Assembly: GCA_029975915.1 (NCBI GenBank) | Contig: JARKOC010000142.1 | Coordinates: 1-9,495, forward strand | DNA: 9,495 nt | From: Bryobacteraceae bacterium | GTDB lineage: Bacteria > Acidobacteriota > Terriglobia > Bryobacterales > Bryobacteraceae | Reading direction: 5' to 3' | Part shown: one piece after another, positions 1 through 6,870 of the stretch | Position numbering within the stretch: position 1 is the first letter of the stretch | Layout: every line of letters starts with the position of its first letter | The notes under the pieces: generated by a model | What the model was told of the DNA's origin: nothing | The model's database searches: none | What the model saw: only the letters and a program-made list of their open reading frames with translations | Translations under genes and position numbers: made by a program

Positions 1-345
1 CTCCTCAACCGGCTGTGGCCACTAGTCAACGACCGGTTGAACTTCTTCACCCCCACGAAGAAACCAATCGGCTGGGCCACCGATGCCGTCGGTCGTCGCA
101 AACGCGTCTACGACCAGCCCAAAACGCCCTGCCAGCGGCTCGTCGACGCCGGGGTCCTCAGCCGAGCCCAGCAAGCTGAGCTGGCCGCATACAAGACCAC
201 CTTGCAGCCCGCTGCGATGGCCCGACAGATCGGCCTGATCCGGCAAGACCTCACCCGCCACGCCGGCCTGAAAACCCGCCGTCTAGAAGAACAAACACGA
301 CCACGCCCACCCAACCCCACCGGCATCCGGCTAACCGCCAGCTGA
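1..345 (+). CDS. IS transposase, C-terminal part (start lies outside the window)
   Basis: The frame is open from the first base of the window and ends at TGA 343-345, so this is the last ~114 residues of a longer gene. The residues NRLWPLVNDRLNFFTPTKKP, then RRRKRVY-like DAVGRRKRVYD and later the run LNP/LQPAAMARQI, are the conserved tail of a large group of actinobacterial IS transposases with a DDE integrase (rve) core, IS481-like by memory. The enzyme would cut and join the element's ends. The catalytic D, D and E residues would be upstream of the window. The intact reading frame to its natural-looking end, followed closely by a paired end motif at 351-413, suggests that this copy is not truncated at its 3' side. 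Identification as a transposase is firm; the exact family is less certain. Confidence 0.8.
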   Translation, partial: LLNRLWPLVNDRLNFFTPTKKPIGWATDAVGRRKRVYDQPKTPCQRLVDAGVLSRAQQAELAAYKTTLQPAAMARQIGLIRQDLTRHAGLKTRRLEEQTRPRPPNPTGIRLTAS

Positions 346-350
346 ACCCC

Positions 351-413
351 TTCGCGAGGAAAACAATGTGAGGCACGACCCCCCGTTTCGCGGGATTTGA
401 CAATGAGGCACCA
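351..413. repeat. Paired imperfect repeat, probable right end of the IS element
   Basis: Two related copies lie just after the transposase stop: 351-378 and 387-413. Both begin TTCGCG, contain ACAATG and end with GAGGCAC. They are direct repeats with a small insertion between ACAATG and GAGGCAC in the first copy. Their place, immediately downstream of the transposase, fits terminal transposase-binding sites, so the element probably ends near 413. The opposite terminus is not in the window, so inverted-repeat pairing could not be checked. Confidence 0.5.
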
Positions 414-624
414 CGCGGGCGTGACTTCTCTGGTTGTGGTGATGTTTCTCCGAGGCGGCTCCACGCCACCGGGCGAGACCGTTTGCTTGGCCACAATTCG
501 CCTCTTGCTGACTCCTGGCGCGTAACGCGGGACATCATGTGCCAAGATTGCCATTGAACCCGAATGTGCCGCGCGCGCCTATCGGGTCGTCTCCGGGGGC
601 TGCGCGTGTGAAGGGCGTGCTGGC

Positions 625-2838
625 ATGGTTGGCAAAGCGGGTTTTCGGTATGACACCATCATAAGCGGTGCAGGTGCATCGGTTGGCGTGGAGATTGGCT
701 CAGGTCGGGTTGTGCCTCTCGGGGATGAACTCGCACGGCAGGCCTGGCACAGGCTCGTTCGAGGTGTGGGAACGGCAGAGCCGGATCTGCATCACGAGAT
801 CCTCACTGGGTTTGAAGACGCGGCTTTTCGATCCGGGTACAAGGACAACGCAAACGAAAGTGAAGAGCGCTTTAAGGATCTGTATGGAGTGCGCCTGGAG
901 TATCTGATGCAGGTCATCTTCGACGCAGTCGACACAGCTCTCCTGAGAGAGGCCGGCGCGAATGAGGGCGGCGTCGAGGCCTCAACTGCGTCACGTGCCG
1001 AGGATTGGGCCAGCGCCTTCTACTATTCGGCACTGGCTGGCGGGGTGCCTGCAAAGCGCCACTTCTATCTTTGTGAGTTGGGAGCATCTCAGCTCACATT
1101 GAACATGGATCTTCTTCTTGAGGCAGCGGGCGCCCAGAACGTCGTACATCTTCACGGCACGTATCGCGATCCGCACAGCATTCGAACCACAGCTAAGCAT
1201 TACCTCAGCGGTCTCAACGCGAGCATCCTGCCCAGCTTAGACGCAGCACTCCGAGGCAAGAACGTTCTTGTGGCCGGTTACAGCGGGCGGGATCGGGACG
1301 TTACTCCCTATCTACTTCGCTGCAACCCGAGCAGGATTACTTGGCTGCACCACTCCAGAGAGAGAGGGCCCAGTTTCGAGGTAGGCAGGCTCGCTGCGCG
1401 TTGCAGAGCGGCCGGAATTGAGTTTCAGCTCGAGGTGTCCTCTATTGAGAAGTGGGCGGAGAAGGCAGGGCTGCATATCGGCACCGGGGAACTAGTGGCG
1501 AGACAGGCGGATGCAGAACGGCGCCTTCGTGAGCCGTACTTCAGCAAACCATCGATGCGCGACGTTCCTTTGTCCGCAACAACCCGAGTGCTGGCGATCT
1601 ACCAAACCGTCACCTCGCTTGGTTACGCACGGCTCGCAGCCAGCTATCTTGATGCCATCCGGGCTCAGCATCCCAGCTTGAATCAGGGCATTCTACGAAA
1701 GGCGCTTGCCCGCAACGCGAGCGCCCAGAACCACAATGCTCGAGCCCTCCGAATTCTCCTTGCTGAACCTATTGTCAACGGCGACCTCAGACAGCAGGTG
1801 GGGCGCCGCTCCTACGCGGGAAACCTCAATGAAGGTGCCGCTATGCTCCGGCGGGCAACCGGAGGATCCTACCTTGACCCGTTGCTTCGAGCGCTCACCA
1901 ATCCTGGACGACGACCAGATGCCCTCAAAACACACGTCGCGGTCTGCCAGAGGATCGCGCACACACAGGCGATGGCGGGGAACGTGGGGCGCGCGCTAGG
2001 CATGTTGATGCCGCTCGAGGCGCTAATCGATGGGGACCTGGATCCTCAGATCCGTGTCAATGCGTACGCGTTCTACTCCGACTACCTGCGAGCAGCCGGT
2101 CATTATGAGAAGGCGGCCCAAATCAATGACGAGGCGGTGCTTGACGCACCGTACGCTCAGTTACGAACGCGCGCCTACGCGCTGCTGTTCGCTGCGCATA
2201 TAGCGCTCTCTCGTGGAGACCACAGCAAAGCCAATGAGATTCTTCGAGTCGCTGAGGACCTTGCGGGGCTTGGACAGACTCAACTCACTGCATCCAACCG
2301 GGCGTTGTTGGGTTGGTTATCTATCCTTCACTCGAACGTACACATGCGTGCGCAGGCTCCCGAGCGTGCTCAGGCGGCGCTGGCCGTTGCTCTCTCTCTT
2401 GCGGCGAACGAGTGGGATCACCGTCTCGGGCAGCCACTCGCTCGGCTCCACCAGGCTGCTCTGCACCGGACGCAGGACCAGCCCCGAAGGTGCGTGGCAG
2501 AAGCAGACGCGCTAGTTGCCGATTTGCGCAAGCCTCATGATCATTTTCGACACGTCGCACTTGCCGCGCAGCTAATCCGTGAAGAAGCGGTCGCGTTCGA
2601 TCTCAAGGAGCGCCCAAAGGAACATTCCCGAGTCGTCCTTGAGGAGATCGCTCTAGGCTTTCGCTCGTTGGGTTACCGCACGGCCGCCGCGCGGGCCATG
2701 ATTTCGGCTGGCAAGGTATGCGGATCTGCAGTAAGCGCTGTGCAGATCGACGGGTGGTATACGCGTGGGTGGTTCAACGAACTGGAATGGTTTGATGCCG
2801 ACCCTGCGACTCCACATCACTGGGTGCTTCCTATCTAA
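625..2838 (+). CDS. SIR2-like NAD-binding protein with helical-repeat C-terminus, putative defence effector
   Basis: This 737-aa protein is predicted to be cytosolic. Its N-terminal ~285 residues carry the SIR2 signature: GAGAS at 15-19 (NAD-binding loop), LHG at 176-178 with candidate catalytic H177, and GYSGRDRD at 218-225 followed by W240, the form typical of SIR2-like domains in bacterial conflict proteins. I see no paired CxxC zinc ribbon as found in classical deacetylases. Many such zinc-less SIR2 domains hydrolyse NAD+ and abort phage infection. From about 310 to 720 the protein is Ala/Leu/Arg-rich and helical with TPR-like pairs (for example around 455-600), probably the sensing or oligomerisation part. 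GAAGGG at 610-615 is a usable ribosome binding site 9 nt before the ATG. A membrane-protein gene follows in the same direction, suggesting an operon. The SIR2 call is strong; the antiphage role is inferred. Confidence 0.8.
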   Translation: MVGKAGFRYDTIISGAGASVGVEIGSGRVVPLGDELARQAWHRLVRGVGTAEPDLHHEILTGFEDAAFRSGYKDNANESEERFKDLYGVRLEYLMQVIFDAVDTALLREAGANEGGVEASTASRAEDWASAFYYSALAGGVPAKRHFYLCELGASQLTLNMDLLLEAAGAQNVVHLHGTYRDPHSIRTTAKHYLSGLNASILPSLDAALRGKNVLVAGYSGRDRDVTPYLLRCNPSRITWLHHSRERGPSFEVGRLAARCRAAGIEFQLEVSSIEKWAEKAGLHIGTGELVARQADAERRLREPYFSKPSMRDVPLSATTRVLAIYQTVTSLGYARLAASYLDAIRAQHPSLNQGILRKALARNASAQNHNARALRILLAEPIVNGDLRQQVGRRSYAGNLNEGAAMLRRATGGSYLDPLLRALTNPGRRPDALKTHVAVCQRIAHTQAMAGNVGRALGMLMPLEALIDGDLDPQIRVNAYAFYSDYLRAAGHYEKAAQINDEAVLDAPYAQLRTRAYALLFAAHIALSRGDHSKANEILRVAEDLAGLGQTQLTASNRALLGWLSILHSNVHMRAQAPERAQAALAVALSLAANEWDHRLGQPLARLHQAALHRTQDQPRRCVAEADALVADLRKPHDHFRHVALAAQLIREEAVAFDLKERPKEHSRVVLEEIALGFRSLGYRTAAARAMISAGKVCGSAVSAVQIDGWYTRGWFNELEWFDADPATPHHWVLPI

Positions 2839-2870
2839 ACTTGCTGTTTCATCAGTTGAAGGACACGGAA

Positions 2871-3686
2871 ATGGGCGAATGGTGGGACTCGTGGCTGAAT
2901 GACCTAACTTTGGAGTCGATCAGCGAAATAGGTACGCTAGTGCTAGCAGGTGTAGCTCTCATCATCTCGCTCCTCGTCGCCTATTACACGGTCCGGGCCG
3001 AGCGGAGGATGGCGAAGATGGCTACCTACGAGCGGATTCATGAGCAGTTGGTTTCTTTGCAGGCTGCCAGCGGGCGGAGGGCGTTGTTTCTTCATGGTGA
3101 CGACTCCAATTTTCCTTTGCCGCGCTCGGAATCACATTCGCAGGTGTGTAGTTGCGGAGGTGATCCAGATCTATGGGATATCATTAACCAGTCGTTGGCT
3201 TTGTACGACACGCTGGCGACCTATTACTTGCACCGGGAGGTTCCTCGCAAGGTAGTTCTCGACGCTTGGTATCATCCTCTTATTGCCATTCGCCCGCACG
3301 TTTATCGGTTTCTGGATCACCGCGCCCGACAAAACATCGAACAGCCATGGGCCGCGTTGCAGATTCTCGTCGATGCGACCCTGTGGTACAAGTGCAAATG
3401 TCGAGTCTGCTCTCAAGGCAAGCGCCCTCCGGCGCAACGCCAGCCGAGTGGCTATACCTGCAAATGCAAAATGTGCTCTGAGCGGGAAAGGGCCTATCCG
3501 GCGATGGAAACCAGTCGTCCATGGTCTCGAGGACGGGCGATCAGCAGCCTGCGGTCGAAGTTCGGAAAAGGGGCTCTTCCGTGGGCCGGACTCCTCGAAT
3601 CTACCCAAGAGCCTGAGCCATCCGCGTCAGGGTCGCCTTCTTCGCCTGATTTGGTCGTTCATGATCGGACGTCTGATGAGGCGTAG
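2871..3686 (+). CDS. Single-pass membrane protein with two CxCxxC clusters, possibly DUF4760-like
   Basis: The protein has 271 aa from the chosen ATG, which is preceded by GAAGGA at 2858-2863 with 7-nt spacing. An in-frame TTG at 2841 would add ten residues but lacks a good site. Residues ~20-40 (GTLVLAGVALIISLLVAYYT) form one TM helix, followed by a basic helix (RAERRMAKM), so the bulk probably lies in the cytosol. Residues ~100-165 (LWDIINQSLALYDTLATYYL and on) are helical and recall DUF4760 proteins, an impression I cannot test. Two near-identical cysteine clusters follow, C175-C177-C180 and C197-C199-C202, plus C93 and C95, suggesting a bound metal. The last ~60 residues are Pro/Ser-rich and probably disordered. 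It lies 32 nt after the SIR2-like gene, likely co-transcribed, and could be its partner, for example a membrane anchor or regulator. Confidence 0.65.
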   Translation: MGEWWDSWLNDLTLESISEIGTLVLAGVALIISLLVAYYTVRAERRMAKMATYERIHEQLVSLQAASGRRALFLHGDDSNFPLPRSESHSQVCSCGGDPDLWDIINQSLALYDTLATYYLHREVPRKVVLDAWYHPLIAIRPHVYRFLDHRARQNIEQPWAALQILVDATLWYKCKCRVCSQGKRPPAQRQPSGYTCKCKMCSERERAYPAMETSRPWSRGRAISSLRSKFGKGALPWAGLLESTQEPEPSASGSPSSPDLVVHDRTSDEA

Positions 3687-4033
3687 TGAAGGGGTTCTTC
3701 AAGGCTCTGGTGCCCCGCGCCCCGACTCGGTCAGGGCGGTCCGGCGGCGGTTGCTGGTGAGCGCACGGACGTGCTGTCGACACCTGCCCGGCTGCGCGTC
3801 CATCACTTGTTTCGAGCGCCAGCCTTGACGCGGATCATCAGTCTGGAGGGTTTGTGGCCGGACGGGGGCCACCTTCGGATAAGTCGAGATGGTCATCGAA
3901 CCGACGCTCAGAATGCTCAGTTGTGCGTCAAGACCGCGCTCACTTCGGTTCCTCTCGGAGGCGCGCCTTCTTGCGAGGATCGGTCTCCACTAGTGTGTCT
4001 GCCTAGAGACAATGACAAGCGAGGCTACCGCGT
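3687..4033. other. Gene-poor spacer between the two central operons
   Basis: No convincing gene is seen in these ~350 bases. A plus-strand frame runs through 3771-4049 but has atypical composition, overlaps the next gene's start and has no recognisable motif. The stretch must contain the end of the SIR2 operon and the promoter of the next one. It holds a small hairpin at 3718-3738 and a 10-bp perfect palindrome AGGCGCGCCT at 3959-3968. I could not pick out a convincing -35/-10 pair before 4034. Confidence 0.4.
3718..3738 (+). terminator. Weak hairpin, possible terminator of the SIR2 operon
   Basis: CGCCCCGAC at 3718-3726 can pair with GTCAGGGCG at 3730-3738, with one C/A mismatch and a TCG loop. 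It starts 32 nt after the stop of the membrane-protein gene. There is no T-run behind it, so it is only a candidate; actinobacterial terminators often lack the T-run. Confidence 0.3.
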
Positions 4034-4771
4034 ATGGAGACCTGGGTGATGGGCATGCGTGATGATCGCACTTCGGCGACTGTCGCGTGGCAGAGGCTCC
4101 TCTATTGGCGACTAACTCGGCAGCACTTCATGGCGGTCGGAGCGTACTCCGGAACCACTCAGCGACTTGAGCTTGCCCGCGGCGAACGGTCCAGCGTCTA
4201 CCTCTTCCTTGGTCGGTGCGAGCCCCGCTACGGAGATCTCGCCATCGCTCATGACCCCCCGATTGGCGGCGACTTCCGCGTATCGCCGTTTGACACAGGT
4301 GGAGTCAGCTCCGGCCTTGTCAAGACGACCTGCGTCATGTGTACGCAGGAGCGTTGCGACCTGGTCGTGGCGTGGTCGTTCGAGCCCGAACGATATCGCG
4401 AGCGGTTCATCGAGTGGGGAACCCGAGCTTACGACACTAGCTCACAGTACAGTCGCGGTGAGCGGCCGAAGTTCCATGCAGTGAGCGTGATCGATGTTTC
4501 TCCCACAAGCGAGAACACAAGCCACGCTTGGGACTGGGAAGGTCGCGTCGCAGCCGAGCAGGCTAGCTGCAGCTACCTTGCTCCTGTGAGACTCATTATC
4601 GACACGGATCGCCTCAGGGCGTATCGGACATGGCTGCGAGATGAGAAGATACTAGGTATTGACGAATATGATTCACACATGAACTTCATCGCCCGTATCC
4701 GCATCGATCCGATGGGACGGGCGTCCGCAGAGGTGATGAACTCGCTGTTGGAGAAGGAGGAGCAGTGGTGA
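4034..4771 (+). CDS. Unrecognised 245-aa protein, first gene of a three-gene operon
   Basis: I do not recognise this protein. It is soluble, with no signal peptide or TM helix, and mixed alpha/beta in character. Visible landmarks are YGDLAIAHDP at 66-75, SPFDTGG at 84-90, a cysteine group C100-x2-C103-x4-C108, an aromatic-rich stretch around 112-135 (WSFEPERYRERFIEW), and a strongly charged C-terminus ending EKEEQW. The three cysteines could bind metal, but no full zinc-finger pattern is completed nearby. The start is uncertain: ATG 4034 has GCGAGG at 4019-4024, while ATG 4049 has GGAG at 4036-4039; 4034 is chosen as the longer form. The stop TGA overlaps the GTG start of the next gene, so translation is coupled and the three proteins probably act together. 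Confidence 0.6.
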   Translation: METWVMGMRDDRTSATVAWQRLLYWRLTRQHFMAVGAYSGTTQRLELARGERSSVYLFLGRCEPRYGDLAIAHDPPIGGDFRVSPFDTGGVSSGLVKTTCVMCTQERCDLVVAWSFEPERYRERFIEWGTRAYDTSSQYSRGERPKFHAVSVIDVSPTSENTSHAWDWEGRVAAEQASCSYLAPVRLIIDTDRLRAYRTWLRDEKILGIDEYDSHMNFIARIRIDPMGRASAEVMNSLLEKEEQW

Positions 4772-5736
4772 ACCCAGAGCTCCGTAGTGAGGAAGGTTTT
4801 GTCGTTGTCGGCTTCGTGGGAGATCACCGGGGCGATAAGGGATCGATAGCGTTCCATCGGCCGGTTGTGAAGCGCAACGGAGAGGTGCTTGCGGCAGTCA
4901 GTGACGACTGGGGAAGCAATACTGATCTCGTGCAGGTAGGCGATCATGAGCCCTACACGCGACTGCCGTCAGCCGCTGTCGGGAAGAAGGAGCCATCCTT
5001 CGTCGGAATCCTCCCTGGTCAGGGCATTTGGCTGGCGGGGCAGATATTCGTGAACAGGTGCGTCGATATCGGCGCTGACGGGGTGGCTCTTCGTCTTTGG
5101 CCCGAATTTGGAAGTGAGTTCGTATACCGGATCGGTACTCGCCGGGAGTTTGTTGAGTTTTCGAACAAGCTCTTTCACGCCGCTGCGCTTCAGATGGTGC
5201 AGGCTCTGGGAAGCCCGGACGAATACCGTTCAGGTGTCTCCACTATCGCTTTTGAGGTGCTTAACAATCTTCACGAGGTGGACGCTCGGGAGCAGGCACT
5301 TCAGCGGGCCATTTATTACTCTGAGCGCAGCGATCTTTACAGCCGCGATCTGGTCGCTTTGGATGTGGTTCGGGATGGGTTGGTGGAATCTCGAGCATCG
5401 TTCATCGCCGAGGTGGATGACGCCAGACAGTTGCTTCACCAGCGGAAGCTACGCGACGCGATCGGTGGTTCGCGTCCGCAGGGCGTCGAGCGTCTGGGCT
5501 TGGGTGATGCCAGGGCAATGAGCATGAGGGGGATGCGTGCAATGATGCGCGCCTATAACGACGAGTACTTCAGAATGCCAGTCGCGACGTTAAGGGATGC
5601 TGCGACATCTCGAGATCCTTCCGTAGGGCGAGATTGGACGCTGTTGGTGGCGGAACTCGCGCTCCGAAACGGGTTGGCCGAGGTTCTTGGTGAAGTAGAC
5701 TCCACCGAGATCGCAGGTACGCCGTATGGACAATGA
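4768..5736 (+). CDS. Unrecognised 322-aa protein, second gene of the three-gene operon
   Basis: The GTG at 4768 is preferred over the adjacent GTG at 4765 because a strong AGGAGG site (4755-4760) lies 7 nt upstream. It overlaps the previous stop by 4 bp. I do not recognise the family. The first ~125 residues look beta-rich (FVVVGFVGDH at 11-20, GIWLAGQIFV at 86-95), and residues ~125-322 look helical. The C-terminal half holds several helices with many charged residues and a methionine-rich stretch at 251-260 (MSMRGMRAMM). There is no signal peptide, TM helix or familiar catalytic motif, and a single cysteine (C98). The architecture, a beta domain then helices between two small partners, suggests a scaffold or sensor component, which is inference only. 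The 3' end overlaps the next gene by 11 bp. Confidence 0.6.
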   Translation: MNPELRSEEGFVVVGFVGDHRGDKGSIAFHRPVVKRNGEVLAAVSDDWGSNTDLVQVGDHEPYTRLPSAAVGKKEPSFVGILPGQGIWLAGQIFVNRCVDIGADGVALRLWPEFGSEFVYRIGTRREFVEFSNKLFHAAALQMVQALGSPDEYRSGVSTIAFEVLNNLHEVDAREQALQRAIYYSERSDLYSRDLVALDVVRDGLVESRASFIAEVDDARQLLHQRKLRDAIGGSRPQGVERLGLGDARAMSMRGMRAMMRAYNDEYFRMPVATLRDAATSRDPSVGRDWTLLVAELALRNGLAEVLGEVDSTEIAGTPYGQ

Positions 5737-6196
5737 AGAGATCGCGGGCGCGCTTGTCGAACCGACCCTGTTTGAACCTGCGGAAGGGAGCGCCTCTATG
5801 GACGAGGACGACGTTCGTGGGGGAGCCCTGCCGCTCTCCTTTGACGACGTTAGGCAGTCGCTCGAAGCCGATATGAAACGGCGACTTGAAGAGTATCGTC
5901 AGCGGATCAAACAACCGGAGTACGTTGAGAGTCTGAAGTCAGTGGTCGCTGAGTACTTGTCTCCGACCTCATTTTCGCCGGGAGATTTGATCTCCTGGAA
6001 ACGCTCTTTAAAGGCGTCATGGTACCCTGACTACGGCGCACCGGCAGTTTTTATCCGTTACCTGAATGAACAGGACCCGCTGCCCGAGAATCCAATGATC
6101 GACCAGGATTGCGTGATCGGATGGCTTGACGAGGACTTAGACTTCGTCGTCGGGCGCGGGAACTCACGCCGGTTTACGCTATGGCAGTCAGTCTGA
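5726..6196 (+). CDS. Unrecognised 156-aa protein with coiled-coil and small beta-domain, third gene of the operon
   Basis: The ATG lies inside the end of the preceding gene (11-bp overlap), with GCAGG at 5713-5717 eight nt upstream, so translational coupling is likely. Three parts are visible: an acidic, probably flexible N-terminus (1-35), a charged amphipathic helix around 38-78 that could form a coiled coil (EADMKRRLEEYRQRIKQ), and a compact beta-rich module at ~83-154. The module starts FSPGDLISWK, continues with YPDYGAPAVFIRYL and ends with VIGWLDEDLDFVVG then SRRF. The GDL-x2-W and G-x-L-D-x-D patterns recall small SH3-like barrels in uncharacterised accessory proteins, but I cannot name a family. 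The intact frame, size and position after two coupled genes make it a real gene. Downstream lies a strong hairpin at 6267-6315. Confidence 0.6.
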   Translation: MDNEEIAGALVEPTLFEPAEGSASMDEDDVRGGALPLSFDDVRQSLEADMKRRLEEYRQRIKQPEYVESLKSVVAEYLSPTSFSPGDLISWKRSLKASWYPDYGAPAVFIRYLNEQDPLPENPMIDQDCVIGWLDEDLDFVVGRGNSRRFTLWQSV

Positions 6197-6266
6197 ACTA
6201 GCGAGTAACACGACTTGGCTCTGGCCGAGATAGCCGCTGGCTCGCGATGATCCACACCAGCAAGCG

Positions 6267-6315
6267 CGCTCGAACCGCAGAGAGGACGTCCATGCCCTCT
6301 CTGCGGTGTCGAGCG
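6267..6315. terminator. Near-perfect 19-bp hairpin, likely operon terminator
   Basis: CGCTCGA plus ACCGCAGAGAGG (6267-6285) pairs fully with CCTCTCTGCGGT (6296-6307) and TCGAGCG (6309-6315), leaving only a one-base bulge at G6308 and a 10-nt loop. It begins 70 nt after the stop of the third operon gene. No T-run follows, as is common for actinobacterial terminators. Because both arms are long and matched it could instead be an IS or recombination-site inverted repeat; it also sits where the istA remnant is cut off. Confidence 0.5.
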
Positions 6316-6329
6316 TCGTCGGCAACCCA

Positions 6330-6808
6330 TCGGCTCAACGTGCAGACCAGATGGGCGGCCTCCTAAGAGCCGGTCGGGAGAGGCGGACACCGAGCGTTAA
6401 GAACACGGTCGGGTATGTCACCACTGTGATCGCGGCACTGCGCGACCCAGACGTTGACCGGCTTGGGCCAGTTCGATCAGCGGTCGGCGAACGGATTGAG
6501 ACACAGGACTGGGACGCCATCGCCCGGGGGGTGACGCTCGTCTACTATGACCCGAGTCCGTCCAGCTCACCCGATCAGCCAGCACCGACGCCGGCATATC
6601 TGGCCCGCCCGATAACAATCGCGCGCCCCGGCCTCAACCGTGCGGACGGCGTCTCGATCAGCGTACTTACATACACCGGTGGCGCCTGCGACTTCACCGC
6701 CTTGATCACCGTCGTACGCGAGAACCTAAGCCGCGCAGCGATCCGCACATTCGGCGCCCCCCTCCGCGGCAACCTCTTGATCAACACCCAATCCTCCAAA
6801 GTGATCAC
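6330..6808 (-). pseudogene. istA: Degenerate IS21-family transposase (istA) remnant
   Basis: Read on the minus strand from a GTG at 6808, the first ~47 residues (ITLEDWVLIKRL, then IAARLRFSRTTVIKAV and APPVY) match the N-terminal helix-turn-helix part of IS21-type IstA proteins, which bind the element's ends. The homology resumes in another frame at ~6600-6562 with MPASVLADRVSWTDSG, matching the following part of IstA (a conserved MPATVxAERxGW-type stretch). Further traces down to ~6330 (for example VEPMG) are tentative. At least one frameshift and several stops separate these pieces, and the DDE catalytic core and istB are absent. It is therefore a dead fragment. A long plus-strand frame (6306-7001) across this stretch is its antisense shadow. 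Confidence is good for 6560-6808 and lower for the rest. Confidence 0.6.
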
Positions 6809-6829
6809 TCTCCGATCGTTGGCGAGTAC

Positions 6830-6870
6830 CCACCTTTCACCGGCAACTGTTCAGTTTTCAAGCAGCGTCG
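6830..6870. repeat. Probable outer end of the IS21-type remnant
   Basis: Just upstream of the istA start (on the minus strand) the DNA contains two TTTCA-type motifs (CTTTCACCGG at 6834-6843 and GTTCAGTTTTCA at 6849-6860). IS21-family ends carry repeated transposase-binding motifs and begin with TG; read on the minus strand the second motif gives TGAAAACTGAAC. The junction between IS and flanking rmlC-like DNA would then be at about 6860. No second end is available for comparison. Confidence 0.3.

Noticed and set aside
483..528. Possible -35/-10 pairs before the SIR2-like gene (TTGCTT at 483, TAACGC at 523)
   Set aside because: Spacing or match to consensus is poor in every combination I tried.
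108..554. 148-codon minus-strand frame over the transposase tail and the IS end
   Set aside because: It is antisense to the clearly conserved transposase C-terminus and crosses the IS end; no domain or plausible start site.
3283..3828. 181-codon plus-strand frame in another phase across the membrane-protein gene
   Set aside because: It is an arginine- and serine-rich shadow of the 2871-3686 gene without a ribosome binding site.
3771..4049. 92-codon plus-strand frame in the spacer before the three-gene operon
   Set aside because: No motif, it overlaps the start of the next gene, and composition is typical of non-coding GC-rich DNA.
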